Positions 25,160 to 34,344 are shown, counted from the stretch's first letter. The stretch is 64,000 bases of DNA from Cellulomonas terrae (GCF_007990265.1 NZ_BJWH01000017.1:30072-94071), one strand, 5' to 3'. Numbers and translations are program-made. Notes: generated from the sequence alone by a model not told the origin.

Positions 25160-25951
25160 TCACCCGGCGATCTCGAGCACCACCGGCACGTGGTCCGACG
25201 GCGCCTTGCCCTTGCGCTCGTTGCGCTCGATCGTCGCACCGGTCACCCGGGCTGCCAGGGCGGGCGTCGCGTACGTGAGGTCGATGCGCATGCCCTCGTT
25301 CCGGGGGAACCGGAGCTGCTGGTAGTCCCAGTAGGTGTAGGTGTGCTCGGCGGGCAGGTGGACGCGGGAGACCTCGGTGTACCCGGCGTCGGCGATGGCC
25401 GTGAACGCCTCGCGCTCCGCGGGGCTCACGTGCGTGCGGCCCGCGAACCAGGCCATGTCCCACACGTCGGTGTCCAGCGGCGCGATGTTCCAGTCGCCGA
25501 CGAGGGCCACCTGCGCGTCGGCGTCGTCGGCCAGCCAGCCCTGGGCCGCGTCGCGCAGCCGCCCCAGCCAGTCGAGCTTGTACGCGTAGTGGGGGTCCTC
25601 GAGCTCCCGACCGTTGGGCACGTACAGGCTCCACACCCGCACGCCGCCGCACGTCGCCCCGAGCGCCCGGGCCTCGGCTGCCGCAGGGTCCCCCCAGGTG
25701 GGCATGCCGGGGAACCCGACCTCGACGTCCTCGATACCGACCTTCGAGACGATCGCGACGCCGTTCCACTGGCTGAACCCGGTCGTCGCGACCTCGTAGC
25801 CGAGCGCCTCGAAACCCTCGCGCGGGAACTGGTCGTCCTTGCACTTGGTCTCCTGCAGCGCGAGGACGTCGACGCCCGTCCGCTCCAGGAAGGCGAGGGC
25901 GCGGTCCGTCCGTGCACGGATCGAGTTGATGTTCCAGGTGGCCAGGCGCAT
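25160..25951 (-). CDS. xth: Exodeoxyribonuclease III
   Basis: A 263-residue AP endonuclease/3'-5' exonuclease of the ExoIII branch. All family motifs are present: MRLATWNINSIRAR at the N-terminus (Asn-7 type Mg ligand), LALQETKCKDDQFP with the catalytic Glu at about 36, SLYVPNGRE, VALVGDWNIAPLDTDVWD with the Asp/Asn pair, RIDLTYAT, and the terminal SDHVPVVLEI with the catalytic His. The start is set at 25951 because TAGCGT lies 8 nt upstream with no ribosome binding site, giving a leaderless mRNA, and because family members begin MRxATWN. It acts in base excision repair. Confidence 0.95.
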   Translation of the reverse strand: MRLATWNINSIRARTDRALAFLERTGVDVLALQETKCKDDQFPREGFEALGYEVATTGFSQWNGVAIVSKVGIEDVEVGFPGMPTWGDPAAAEARALGATCGGVRVWSLYVPNGRELEDPHYAYKLDWLGRLRDAAQGWLADDADAQVALVGDWNIAPLDTDVWDMAWFAGRTHVSPAEREAFTAIADAGYTEVSRVHLPAEHTYTYWDYQQLRFPRNEGMRIDLTYATPALAARVTGATIERNERKGKAPSDHVPVVLEIAG

Positions 25952-26015
25952 GGGGCAGGACGCTACCCGGCGCCACCGACGGTTGAGCCGACCGGACGAT
26001 CCGGACAATCAGGTG

Positions 26016-26044
26016 TTGAGCGGGACGAACCGCTCCCGTACGGT
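26016..26044 (+). promoter_or_regulatory. Promoter of the SDR gene
   Basis: TTGAGC (26016-26021) and TACGGT (26039-26044) have a 17-bp spacer and precede the GTG start by about 33 bp, leaving room for the AGGAGGG ribosome binding site. GGAC-AACA-GTCC just downstream is a short inverted repeat. Confidence 0.55.
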
Positions 26045-26076
26045 GCAGGACAACAGTCCAACAGGAGGGCACCGAG

Positions 26077-26832
26077 GTGGAGCACGCGCTCACCGGTCGG
26101 CGCGCGCTCGTCACCGGCGGCGCCTCCGGGATCGGTCGTGCCACCGCGCTCGCCCTGGCGCGGGCCGGGGCCGACGTCGCAGTCACGCACCTGTCGCACG
26201 ACGCCACGTCCGTGGTCGCGGACATCAAGGAGACCGGCCAGCTCGCGGCGTCGTTCCAGGTCGACCTCCGCCGCAGCTGGGACGTCGACAAGGCCGTCGG
26301 CGAGGCCGCTGCGGCGCTCGGCGGCGGGATCGACATCCTGGTCAACAACGTGGGCGGGCCGGTCGACCGCCGCCCTGTCGCGGCGATGGACGACGCCCAC
26401 TGGCACGGTGTGCTCGACCTGAACCTGTCCTCGGCGTTCTACACGAGCCGGGCCGCGCTCGCGGTCATGCCCGACGGGGGCCGCATCATCACGATCGGCG
26501 CCCAGGCGGCGCGCAGCGGCGGCGGCACGGGGATGGTCGCGTACACCACCGCGAAGGCGGCGCTGGAGGGGTTCACCCGAGCGCTGGCACGGGAGCTGGG
26601 GCCGCGGCGGATCACCGTGAACGTGGTGGCGCCCGGGTTCGTCGGCGGCACCCCGCTGCACGCGACGTACACCCCGGAGCCCGCGCAGCGGGCCGCGGTC
26701 GCCGCGGCGTCGCTGAACCGGGCGGGCGTCCCGGACGACGTCGCCGAGGCGGTCCTCTTCCTGGCCTCGGCGGGCGCGTCGTTCGTCACGGGCACGGTCC
26801 TGGACGTCAACGGCGGCGCGTACTTCACCTGA
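26077..26832 (+). CDS. SDR family NAD(P)-dependent oxidoreductase
   Basis: A 251-residue classical short-chain dehydrogenase. TGGASGIGRAT at about 14-24 is the nucleotide-binding TGxxxGxG loop, NNVGG at about 91-95 the structural NNAG variant, and YTTAKAALEG (about 156-165) the catalytic YxxxK. The serine position upstream is occupied within ITIGAQAARSGGG, where a Ser in the usual place is not obvious, so catalytic competence deserves a check. The tail DVNGGAYFT is typical of the FabG-like group. AGGAGGG precedes the GTG start by 7 nt, and a clear promoter lies upstream. The substrate is unknown. Confidence 0.9.
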   Translation: MEHALTGRRALVTGGASGIGRATALALARAGADVAVTHLSHDATSVVADIKETGQLAASFQVDLRRSWDVDKAVGEAAAALGGGIDILVNNVGGPVDRRPVAAMDDAHWHGVLDLNLSSAFYTSRAALAVMPDGGRIITIGAQAARSGGGTGMVAYTTAKAALEGFTRALARELGPRRITVNVVAPGFVGGTPLHATYTPEPAQRAAVAAASLNRAGVPDDVAEAVLFLASAGASFVTGTVLDVNGGAYFT

Positions 26833-26846
26833 CGCGACGCCCCGCA

Positions 26847-26890
26847 ACGTCCGCACTCCGTCGGTCCGGAACCCGCACGAGTGCGGACGT
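26847..26890. repeat. REP-like palindrome, copy A
   Basis: ACGTCCGCACTC and GAGTGCGGACGT form a 12-bp stem with a 20-nt loop that contains GAACCCGCAC. It belongs to a four-member family in this window (see 26910, 41150, 41214) and may also act as a terminator between the SDR and the convergent TetR. Confidence 0.7.
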
Positions 26891-26909
26891 CCTCCCCGGA
26901 CACCGGCAG

Positions 26910-26951
26910 CGTCCGCACTCCGGTGGGCTGGAACCCGCACGTGTGCGGACG
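26910..26951. repeat. REP-like palindrome, copy B
   Basis: CGTCCGCAC and GTGCGGACG form a 9-bp stem; the loop again reads TCCGGTGGGCTGGAACCCGC. It follows copy A by 19 bp in the same orientation, so the two make a tandem pair. Confidence 0.7.
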
Positions 26952-26962
26952 TTGCAGAGGGG

Positions 26963-27562
26963 TCAGGTGTCCGTCGGCCAGCCGCTGACTGCTGACCAGG
27001 CCCAGGTCGCTGCGTCCTGGGCGGGGGGCAGCGGGTCGCGTTCCAGCCAGGCGACGAGGACGCCGATGACCGAGCCGGCGAGCGCGGCCGCGGCGATCGG
27101 CCGGGGCAGCCCGGCCAGGGCGGGTGGCGCGCCGTGCAGCTCCAGTCCTTCGAGCGCGAGGGCCGCGATCCGCCGCCGCAGCCGGGTGACGGCGACGGGG
27201 GAGCCGTGCTCACCGAGCGCGCTGCGGTACAGGCCGACGTTCTCCGCCACGTGCGTCGCGTAGCGGACCAGCACGTCAGGAGGGGTGCCCGGGTTGGTGC
27301 CGGGGTGGATCTGGGAGAGGTCCGCGCCGACGAGGGCGGCCTGCGCGTCGAGGGCGTCGGCCAGCAGCGTGTCGGTGTCGGGGTAGTGCTGGTAGAAGGT
27401 GCTGCGGTTCACGGTGGCCCGGTCGGCCACGTCGGCGACCGAGATCTCGTCGAGGCTGCGTTCGCGGGCGAGCGACAGCAGGGCATCCTGGAGCAGCCGA
27501 CGCGTGCGCAGCACTCGCGGATCCACCCGGGCGCCTTCGTCCTGGATCGTCATCCGGTCCAT
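26963..27562 (-). CDS. TetR family regulator (divergent from MMPL transporter)
   Basis: A 199-residue regulator with an N-terminal helix-turn-helix (ISVADVADRATVNRSTFYQHYPDTDTLL at about 36-63) and a hydrophobic C-terminal ligand domain that ends in VIGVLVAWLERDPLPP. It resembles the TetR_C_7/AcrR-like branch found with drug exporters. It is divergent from an MMPL exporter, and a 14-bp palindrome lies between them, so it probably represses that gene and itself. Start at 27562 (MDRM) or 27553 (MTIQ); no strong ribosome binding site separates the two options. Confidence 0.88.
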   Translation of the reverse strand: MDRMTIQDEGARVDPRVLRTRRLLQDALLSLARERSLDEISVADVADRATVNRSTFYQHYPDTDTLLADALDAQAALVGADLSQIHPGTNPGTPPDVLVRYATHVAENVGLYRSALGEHGSPVAVTRLRRRIAALALEGLELHGAPPALAGLPRPIAAAALAGSVIGVLVAWLERDPLPPAQDAATWAWSAVSGWPTDT

Positions 27563-27580
27563 GATGCCACCGACCAGTAA

Positions 27581-27594
27581 CCGACACCTGTCGG
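27581..27594. promoter_or_regulatory. Candidate operator for TetR/MMPL pair
   Basis: CCGACA-CC-TGTCGG is a perfect inverted repeat directly upstream of the TATCCT -10 box (27596-27601) of the MMPL gene and 19 bp from the tetR start, as expected for a shared repressor site. Confidence 0.55.
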
Positions 27595-27595
27595 G

Positions 27596-27601
27596 TATCC
27601 T
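27596..27601 (+). promoter_or_regulatory. -10 box of MMPL transporter gene
   Basis: TATCCT lies 23 nt before the ATG at 27625 and touches the preceding palindrome. I do not see a good -35 box 16-18 bp further upstream. Confidence 0.45.
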
Positions 27602-27624
27602 GCACCGTCGACCAAGGAGTGAAC

Positions 27625-29922
27625 ATGGCACGCGTGCTGGACCGTCTGGGCCGGGGAAGCTACCGCCACCGCTGGATCGTGCTCGTGGCGTGGCTGCTGG
27701 TGCTCGCCGCAGCCGCGTTCGGAGCCGTCTCGTCGGGGCTGCACCTCTCCGACTCGTTCTCCATCCCAGGCACGGAGTCGCAGCGCGCGCAGGAGCTCGT
27801 GGCCGAGCGGCTGGGTGACCAGGCCGCCGACGTCGGCTCGGACAGCAGCATGTCTGCGCAGCAGGGCGGCGACACGTCGACCGCGCGCGTCGTCGTCGCT
27901 GCGCCGGAGGGGGAGTCCTTCCTCGAGGGCACCGGAATCCCGGACGTCCTGGCGGCGCTGGCACCGGTCTCGGGTGCCGAGGACGTCGCGGGCGTCTCCG
28001 ACCCCGTGACCGCCCAGGCGGTCGCTCCCGACGGCAGCGTCATGTACGTCGACGTCTCCTTCGGCGTCGGCGTCGAGGACATCCCCGACGCGACGACGGC
28101 CGTGATCGAGGACGCGGCGTCGAGCCTCGAGGCCGACGGCTACGAGGTCGCGCTCGCGGGCGGGCCGTTCACCGAGCCGCTGGAGCTCGCCGGGCCGATG
28201 GAGGCGGTCGGCCTGGTCGTGGCTCTCGTCGTGCTCGTCGTGACGTTCGGCTCGCTGCTGGCCGCCGGCATGCCGATCCTCACCGCGCTGCTGGGCGTCG
28301 GCATCGGCGTCGCGGGCGTGCTCTCCCTGTCCGGGATCACCGAGATCTCGTCGTCCACGCTGACGCTCGCGCTCATGCTCGGGCTCGCGGTGGGCATCGA
28401 CTACGCCCTGTTCCTGCTCTCCCGGCACCGCCAGCAGCTGGCCGACGGCATGACCCCGGAGACGTCGGCCGGGCACGCGGTCGGCACCGCCGGGAGCGCT
28501 GTCGTGTTCGCCGGCACGACCGTCGTCATCGCGCTCGCCGCCCTGACGGTCACCGGCATCCCGTTCCTGTCCGCGATGGGTCTCGCCGCCGCGGCGACGG
28601 TCGTCATCGCCGTGCTCGTCGCCATCACGCTGCTGCCCGCGATCATGGGGTTCGCCGGCGAGCGGCTGCGTCCGCGCGGCCGGGCCGCCAAGCAGGCCGA
28701 GAAGTCCCGCGCGGGGCAGAACCGGTGGGGCGTCTTCACCACGTCCCACCCGATCATCACGCTCGTCGTCGCGACCGCCGTGCTGCTCACGATCGCGGTC
28801 CCCGCGCTCAGCATGCGGCTCGGCCTGCCGAACGCCGGCCGCGAGCCCGAGGGTTCGGGCGACCGCGCGGCCTACGAGATGCTCGCCGAGGGCTTCGGAC
28901 CCGGCTTCAACGGCCCGCTCGTCGTGCTGGTCGACGCCGCGGACGACCCGTCGGCGCTGCCCGCCGCGGTCCAGACGGTCGTCGGTGAGATCTCCGAGCT
29001 GCCCGACGTCGCGTACGCGGCGCCGATCGTCGCGCCGGGCGCGGCCGAGGGTGCGGAGGCGGCGCTCGTGGTCGTCATCCCGACGGGCGCTCCGGACTCC
29101 GTGGAGACGGCCGAGCTGGTCCACGCAATCCGCGACGCCCGCCCCGACATCGAGGCGAGCACGGGGGCCGAGCTGTGGATCACGGGCGCGGCGGCGGCCA
29201 ACATCGACATCACCGAGAAGCTCGCGGACGCGTTCCCGCTGTTCCTGCTGATCGTCGTCGGCCTCGCGATCCTGCTGCTGATGGTCGCGTTCCGCTCGCT
29301 CCTGGTACCGGTCACCGCGGTGCTCGGCTTCCTGCTGACGATCGCCGCGTCGTTCGGCGCGACCACCGCGGTGTTCCAGTGGGGATGGCTGGCCCCGGTG
29401 TTCAACGTCGACTCGACCGGCCCGCTGCTCAGCTTCCTGCCGATCCTGCTGGTGGGCGTGCTCTTCGGGCTGGCGATGGACTACCAGGTGTTCCTGGTCT
29501 CCCGGATGCGCGAGGAGCACGTGCACGGCGCCGAGCCGATCCCGTCGGTCCGCCTCGGGTTCGCGCACGGTGCCCGCGTGGTGCTGGCGGCCGCGCTGAT
29601 CATGATCTCCGTGTTCTCGAGCTTCGTGTTCAGCGGCTCGGCGCAGATCGGTCCCATCGCCTTCGCGTTGGCCATCGGCATCGTGTTCGACGCGCTCGTG
29701 GTCCGCATGACCATGATCCCGGCCGCGATGGCCCTGCTCGGAAGGTCGGCGTGGTGGATCCCGCGATGGCTCGACCGGATCATCCCCAACGTGGACATCG
29801 AGGGTGCGGCCCTGGAGCGTGCCGGCTCGCACGCGGCGGCGTCCCCCGTCGACGAGCCGCCCGCCCACGCCCACGCGACGCACGGTGCGCACGCGGCGCC
29901 GGAGACCGACCAGCCCGGGTGA
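27625..29922 (+). CDS. MMPL family RND-type transporter
   Basis: A 765-residue exporter with the RND layout: one N-terminal helix (about 19-41), an external loop, five helices (about 190-350), a second helix pair with a large external loop, and five more helices (about 535-715). GLAVGIDYALFLLSRHRQQ (about 254-272) and VGVLFGLAMDYQVFLVSRMRE (about 610-630) are the two conserved GxxxDY segments that carry the proton-relay Asp. The tail is His/Ala-rich. AAGGAG precedes the ATG by 5 nt, which favours 27625 over the GTG at 27619 inside the ribosome binding site. It probably exports a lipid or drug under control of the divergent TetR. Confidence 0.92.
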   Translation: MARVLDRLGRGSYRHRWIVLVAWLLVLAAAAFGAVSSGLHLSDSFSIPGTESQRAQELVAERLGDQAADVGSDSSMSAQQGGDTSTARVVVAAPEGESFLEGTGIPDVLAALAPVSGAEDVAGVSDPVTAQAVAPDGSVMYVDVSFGVGVEDIPDATTAVIEDAASSLEADGYEVALAGGPFTEPLELAGPMEAVGLVVALVVLVVTFGSLLAAGMPILTALLGVGIGVAGVLSLSGITEISSSTLTLALMLGLAVGIDYALFLLSRHRQQLADGMTPETSAGHAVGTAGSAVVFAGTTVVIALAALTVTGIPFLSAMGLAAAATVVIAVLVAITLLPAIMGFAGERLRPRGRAAKQAEKSRAGQNRWGVFTTSHPIITLVVATAVLLTIAVPALSMRLGLPNAGREPEGSGDRAAYEMLAEGFGPGFNGPLVVLVDAADDPSALPAAVQTVVGEISELPDVAYAAPIVAPGAAEGAEAALVVVIPTGAPDSVETAELVHAIRDARPDIEASTGAELWITGAAAANIDITEKLADAFPLFLLIVVGLAILLLMVAFRSLLVPVTAVLGFLLTIAASFGATTAVFQWGWLAPVFNVDSTGPLLSFLPILLVGVLFGLAMDYQVFLVSRMREEHVHGAEPIPSVRLGFAHGARVVLAAALIMISVFSSFVFSGSAQIGPIAFALAIGIVFDALVVRMTMIPAAMALLGRSAWWIPRWLDRIIPNVDIEGAALERAGSHAAASPVDEPPAHAHATHGAHAAPETDQPG

Positions 29923-29928
29923 GACGAA

Positions 29929-29956
29929 GGCCGGGGTGCCTCGTCGCGCCCCGGCC
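29929..29956. terminator. Terminator between MMPL gene and glpK
   Basis: GGCCGGGG and CCCCGGCC pair around a 12-nt loop, 6 nt after the MMPL stop and 17 nt from the convergent glpK stop. It can act on both transcripts. Confidence 0.65.
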
Positions 29957-29973
29957 CTCGCCCGTACTGCCCG

Positions 29974-31497
29974 TCAGACCACGTCGTCGTCGACCCAGTC
30001 GAAGGTCTTGGTGACGGCCTTCTTCCAGAGCCGGAACTGGCGGTCACGCTCGGCGTCGTCCATCTGCGGCTCCCACCGCTTGTCCTCGGCCCAGTTGTCG
30101 ATGACGTCCTGCTCGCCGTTCCAGAACCCGACGGCGATGCCGGCCGCGTACGCCGCGCCCAGGGCGGTGGTCTCCGCGACCTTCGGCCGGATGACCGTGA
30201 CGCCGAGGATGTCCGCCTGGAACTGCATGAGCAGCTCGTCCTGGACCATGCCGCCGTCGACCTTGAGCTCGGTCAGGTCGACGCCCGAGTCGGCGTTCAT
30301 GGCGTCCAGCACCTCGCGGGTCTGGAACGCCGTCGCCTCGAGCGCGGCCCGGGCGATGTGGCCCTTGTTGACGAACCGCGTCAGACCGACCAGCGCACCG
30401 CGCGCGTCGGAGCGCCAGTACGGCGCGAACAGGCCGGAGAACGCCGGCACGAAGTACGCGCCGCCGTTGTCGTCGACCGTCTTGGCCAGCTGCTCGATCT
30501 CGGGTGCCGACGAGATCAGCCCGAGGTTGTCGCGCAGCCACTGCACCAGCGACCCGGTCACGGCGATCGAGCCCTCGAGCGCGTACACGGTCGGCTGGTC
30601 GCCGATCTTGTAGCAGACCGTGGTCAGCAGGCCGTTCTTCGACGGGATCGGCTCCGTGCCCGTGTTGATGAGCATGAAGTTGCCGGTGCCGTAGGTGTTC
30701 TTGGCGTGGCCCACCTCGAAGCAGGCCTGGCCGAACGTGGCCGCCTGCTGGTCGCCGAGGATGCCCGCGATCGGGACGCCCGGGACCATGCCGCCCTCGC
30801 GGCCGTGCCCGTACACCTCGGACGACGACTTGATCTCCGGCAGCATCGACAGCGGGATGCCCATGTCGTTCGCGATGTCCTCGTTCCACGTGAGCGTGTC
30901 GAGGTTCATCAGCATGGTGCGCGACGCGTTGGTCGGGTCGGTGACGTGCACGCCGCCGTCGACGCCGCCGGTCATGTTCCACAGGACCCACGAGTCGGTG
31001 TTGCCGAACGCCAGGTCCCCGGCCTCCGCCTTGGCGCGGGCACCGTCGACGTTGTCGAGGATCCACTTGATCTTCGGCCCGGAGAAGTAGGTGGCCAGCG
31101 GGAGGCCGACCTTCGCCTTGTACCGGTCCGCCCCGCCGCCGAGCGCCCCCAGCTCGTCGGCGATCTTCTGCGTGCGCGTGTCCTGCCAGACGATCGCGTT
31201 GTAGACCGGCTTGCCGGTGGTGCGGTCCCACACGACCGCGGTCTCGCGCTGGTTGGTGATGCCGACCGCGGCGAGGTCCTTGTACGTGAGGTTGGCACGG
31301 GTCAGTGCCAGACCGACCACCTCACGGGTGTTCTTCCAGATCTCCTCGGCGTTGTGCTCGACCCAGCCGGCACGCGGGAAGATCTGCTCGTGCTCGATCT
31401 GCCCGGACTCGACGATCTGGCCGGAGTGGTCGAAGACGATCGCTCGGGTGCTCGTGGTGCCCTGGTCGATGGCAAGGACGTACTTGGTGTCGGGCAT
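29974..31497 (-). CDS. glpK: Glycerol kinase
   Basis: A 507-residue FGGY kinase that phosphorylates glycerol to sn-glycerol-3-phosphate. [15 protein letters not shown] at about 9-23 is the phosphate-1 loop, GITNQRET and WQDTRT follow, and [14 protein letters not shown] plus [17 protein letters not shown] (the FGGY signature region) complete the ATP domain. Length and sequence are fully typical. GGAGGAA lies about 8 nt before the ATG. It is the third gene of the glpD-glpF-glpK operon, with a hairpin in the gap behind glpF. Confidence 0.97.
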   Translation of the reverse strand: MPDTKYVLAIDQGTTSTRAIVFDHSGQIVESGQIEHEQIFPRAGWVEHNAEEIWKNTREVVGLALTRANLTYKDLAAVGITNQRETAVVWDRTTGKPVYNAIVWQDTRTQKIADELGALGGGADRYKAKVGLPLATYFSGPKIKWILDNVDGARAKAEAGDLAFGNTDSWVLWNMTGGVDGGVHVTDPTNASRTMLMNLDTLTWNEDIANDMGIPLSMLPEIKSSSEVYGHGREGGMVPGVPIAGILGDQQAATFGQACFEVGHAKNTYGTGNFMLINTGTEPIPSKNGLLTTVCYKIGDQPTVYALEGSIAVTGSLVQWLRDNLGLISSAPEIEQLAKTVDDNGGAYFVPAFSGLFAPYWRSDARGALVGLTRFVNKGHIARAALEATAFQTREVLDAMNADSGVDLTELKVDGGMVQDELLMQFQADILGVTVIRPKVAETTALGAAYAAGIAVGFWNGEQDVIDNWAEDKRWEPQMDDAERDRQFRLWKKAVTKTFDWVDDDVV

Positions 31498-31526
31498 GGT
31501 GAAGATTCCTCCGGTGGTTCGGGTGG

Positions 31527-31566
31527 CCCGGACGGCGCTCGCGGGGGGTGTGGAGCGCCGCCCGGG
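31527..31566 (-). other. Intercistronic hairpin between glpF and glpK
   Basis: CCCGGACGGCGCTC and GAGCGCCGCCCGGG form a 14-bp stem with one A-C mismatch and a 12-nt loop in the 92-bp gap. It could attenuate glpK or protect the upstream mRNA end. Confidence 0.6.
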
Positions 31567-31589
31567 CGGGGGACGGCTGTGCTGTGGCG

Positions 31590-32327
31590 TCAGACGATGT
31601 AGACGGAGGCCGCGAGGCCGGCGATCGCACCGCCGACGAGGGGGCCGAGGACCGGCACCCACGAGTACGCCCAGTCGCTGGAGCCCTTGCCCCGGATGGG
31701 CAGGAGGGCGTGCGCGATGCGCGGACCGAGGTCACGTGCGGGGTTGATGGCGTAGCCGGTGGGACCACCGAGGCTGGCGCCGATACCGATCACGAGGAGA
31801 GCCACGGGGATCGCCCCGAGCTCGGCGGGGGTCTTCGCGAAGGCGAGGATGACGAAGACGAGGACGAAGGTGGCGATGGCCTCGGTGATGAAGTTCCACC
31901 CGTAGGAGCGGATGGCGGGGCCGGTGGAGAAGACGGCGAGCTTGGTGCCCGGGTCGGCGTCCTCGTCGAAGTGCTTCTTGTACGCGAGGAAGGCGAGGCC
32001 TGCACCGAGCGCGGCACCGGCCATCTGGGCTGTGACGTAGAGGAAGCCGTTCGCTGCGGTCACGGGGACGCCTGCGGCGAAGTCCTCCGCCCCGCTCGTC
32101 CAGATGCCGATCGTCACCGCGGGGTTGAGGTGCGCCCCCGACTTGTACGCGACGTACACACCCGAGAAGACCGCGAGACCCCATCCGAAGTTGATGAGGA
32201 GCCAGCCGCCGTCGAAGCCCTTGTTCTTCGGCAAGATGACGTTCGCGACCACACCGGCACCGAGCAGGATCAGCATGCCGGTGCCCATCACCTCCGAGAG
32301 GAAGGCGTCACCTATTGTGTAGTCCAC
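31590..32327 (-). CDS. glpF: Glycerol uptake facilitator (aquaglyceroporin)
   Basis: A 245-residue MIP-family channel with six transmembrane helices and two half-helices. The first NPA motif is HLNPAVT (68-70); the second is INPARD (195-197) with Asp at 199, the residue that marks glycerol channels versus water channels. It equilibrates glycerol across the membrane; trapping occurs through GlpK. The GTG at 32327 is chosen because AAAGGG lies 7 nt upstream and the next frame position preserves the family N-terminus ([13 protein letters not shown]). It lies between glpD and glpK. Confidence 0.96.
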   Translation of the reverse strand: MDYTIGDAFLSEVMGTGMLILLGAGVVANVILPKNKGFDGGWLLINFGWGLAVFSGVYVAYKSGAHLNPAVTIGIWTSGAEDFAAGVPVTAANGFLYVTAQMAGAALGAGLAFLAYKKHFDEDADPGTKLAVFSTGPAIRSYGWNFITEAIATFVLVFVILAFAKTPAELGAIPVALLVIGIGASLGGPTGYAINPARDLGPRIAHALLPIRGKGSSDWAYSWVPVLGPLVGGAIAGLAASVYIV

Positions 32328-32364
32328 TGTCGACCCTTTCTGACGGACATCGTTGTCACGTGCG

Positions 32365-32384
32365 CCCCGCGGATGGCCGCGGGG
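32365..32384 (-). other. Intercistronic hairpin between glpD and glpF
   Basis: CCCCGCGG-ATGG-CCGCGGGG is a perfect 8-bp stem with a tetraloop, 5 nt after the glpD stop and 37 nt before glpF. Together with the hairpin before glpK it separates all three cistrons. Confidence 0.6.
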
Positions 32385-32389
32385 AGTTC

Positions 32390-34198
32390 TCAGGTCCCGA
32401 CGGGTCCGGAGGACCCCTTCCCCGCGGGTGATCCCGGCTTGGTGCCGCCGGCGGCAGTCGTGTCGCTGAGCATCGGCGAGACGTCGGCGGCGCGCAGCCG
32501 GACCTTCACGGCCCCGGCGTCGTCGGGCTCCTGCGCGGCGGCGTCCTCTGCCTCGGCACGCGCGCGGTACGCCTCGATCTCCTGGCTGCGCGTGTGCGCG
32601 TCCCAGCCCAGGATCGGGGCGATGAGGTCGGCGATCTCCTCGAGCGCCCCCACGCCCTTGTCCGCCTGCTCGTAGTTGAGCCGCGTGCGGTGCATGAGGA
32701 CGTCGTCGAGGTGCAGCGCACCCTCGTGGCTGACGGCGTAGACGATCTCGGCGCCGATGTACGCGTCCGCGTTCTTCAGCGGTTCGGCCAGCGACGCGTC
32801 GGCGTCGACGAGGTCGATGAGCTCGCCCAGCAGCGACCCGTAGCGGTGCAGAAGGTGGTCCATGCGCGGACGGGACCAGCCGTACTTCTGGCTGATCGCA
32901 CGTGCCTGGCGCTGGAACACCTGCAGACCCTCGGCGCCGACCAGGGGAAGGTCGTGCGTGATCGAGGGGAGCGAGGTGGCGCGGCTGCCGATGGCGAAGT
33001 CGACCGCGTCCTTGGCCATCACGCGGTAGGTGGTGAGCTTGCCGCCGGCGATGACGGTGAGGCCCGGCGCGGGGGCGGCCACGGTGTGCTCGCGCGACAC
33101 CTTCGCGGAGCTCGTGCCCGCCTTGACCTGCGGCTGCAGCAGCGGACGCAGACCCGCCCAGGTCCCGATGATGTCCTCGCGCGTGATGGGCCGGGAGAGC
33201 ACGGTGTTGGCGTGCTCGATGACGTAGTCGATGTCCGCGCTCGTCGCGACGGGGTGGACCAGCTCCTGCTCCCACGGGGTGTCCGTGGTGCCGATCACCC
33301 AGTAGCGCGACCACGGGATGATGAACAGGACCGACTTCTCGGTCTGCAGGATCAGGCCGACGTCGCCGGCGATGCGGCTGCGGGGCACCACGATGTGCAC
33401 GCCCTTGCTGGCCAGCACGTGCAGCCCGCCCTCGGCCCCGGCCAGCGACTCGGTCTGCTCGGTCCACACCCCGGTCGCGTTGATGACGGCCCGGGCGCGG
33501 ACGTCGATGTGCTCGCCGGTCTCCAGGTCCACGACCTCGGCGCCGGTGACCGCTCCGCCCGTGGTGGTCTGCAGGTCGAGGACCTGCGTGCGCGACGCGG
33601 CGTGCGCGCCGTAGCTGACTGCCGTGCGCACCAGGGTCTCGACGAGGCGCGCGTCGTCGACGCTGGCGTCCCAGTAGCGGACCGCGCCGATCGCGGCGTC
33701 GTGCCGCAGGTCGGGGAAGAGCCGCTCCATGCCCTTGCGGGTGAGGTGGCGGTGGATGGGGAGCGCGCGCTTCGAGCCGGTCACCGACGCGAGCGTGTCG
33801 TAGAGGGCGACGCCCGCGCCGACGTACGCCCGCTCCCAGACGCGGTTCTCCAGCGGGTACAGGAAGCTCACGGGCTTGACGAGGTGCGGTGCCAGCCGGT
33901 TGATCAGCAGGTCGCGCTCGGTCAGCGCCTCGCGGACGAGGTGGAAGTCGAGCATCTGGAGATAGCGCAGCCCGCCGTGCACCAGCTTGCTGGACCGGCT
34001 GGACGTGCCGGAGGCCCAGTCCTGCGCCTCGACGACCGCCGTGGACAGTCCTCGGCTCACCGCGTCGAGCGCGATCCCGGCGCCCGTGACACCGCCGCCG
34101 ATGACGAGGACGTCGAGCTCGTTCCCGCGTTCGGCACTCCCGCGCATCGCGTCGAGTGCGTCCTGTCGTGCCTGGGCCGTCAGCGGCGCCGTCCTCAT
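32390..34198 (-). CDS. glpD: Glycerol-3-phosphate dehydrogenase (FAD-dependent)
   Basis: A 602-residue aerobic GlpD that oxidises glycerol-3-phosphate to dihydroxyacetone phosphate and feeds electrons to the quinone pool at the inner face of the membrane. The FAD-binding motif DVLVIGGGVTGAGIALDAVSRG is at about 29-50, SSKLVHGGLRYLQ at about 74-86, and GGKLTTYR near residue 395. The C-terminal helical cap runs to about 560; the last 40 residues are a Gly/Ser/Pro tail. It leads the operon toward glpF and glpK and is divergent from the SorC-type regulator. Confidence 0.95.
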   Translation of the reverse strand: MRTAPLTAQARQDALDAMRGSAERGNELDVLVIGGGVTGAGIALDAVSRGLSTAVVEAQDWASGTSSRSSKLVHGGLRYLQMLDFHLVREALTERDLLINRLAPHLVKPVSFLYPLENRVWERAYVGAGVALYDTLASVTGSKRALPIHRHLTRKGMERLFPDLRHDAAIGAVRYWDASVDDARLVETLVRTAVSYGAHAASRTQVLDLQTTTGGAVTGAEVVDLETGEHIDVRARAVINATGVWTEQTESLAGAEGGLHVLASKGVHIVVPRSRIAGDVGLILQTEKSVLFIIPWSRYWVIGTTDTPWEQELVHPVATSADIDYVIEHANTVLSRPITREDIIGTWAGLRPLLQPQVKAGTSSAKVSREHTVAAPAPGLTVIAGGKLTTYRVMAKDAVDFAIGSRATSLPSITHDLPLVGAEGLQVFQRQARAISQKYGWSRPRMDHLLHRYGSLLGELIDLVDADASLAEPLKNADAYIGAEIVYAVSHEGALHLDDVLMHRTRLNYEQADKGVGALEEIADLIAPILGWDAHTRSQEIEAYRARAEAEDAAAQEPDDAGAVKVRLRAADVSPMLSDTTAAGGTKPGSPAGKGSSGPVGT

Positions 34199-34300
34199 CC
34201 GTCGTACCCCCGGTGGTTCCGTTGTCGCTCGTTGTCCCGCTCGCCCGGTACGGGCTTGCTCGCTATCGTCGTCACCAGGCGAACGAACGCGCAACCGGGC

Positions 34301-34314
34301 TGCACAAACGTGCA
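34301..34314. promoter_or_regulatory. Candidate operator between glpD and SorC-type regulator
   Basis: TGCAC-AAAC-GTGCA is a short perfect inverted repeat in the 146-bp divergent region, close to the regulator's start codon. Position fits control of the glp operon by the adjacent regulator; no other palindrome of this length stands out there. Confidence 0.4.
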
Positions 34315-34344
34315 AAGGTCGACCGCGGACCGGAGGGGGTCGCG

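Noticed and set aside
27619..27621. GTG start of the MMPL transporter at 27619
   Set aside because: It overlaps the AAGGAG ribosome binding site; ATG at 27625 has correct spacing.
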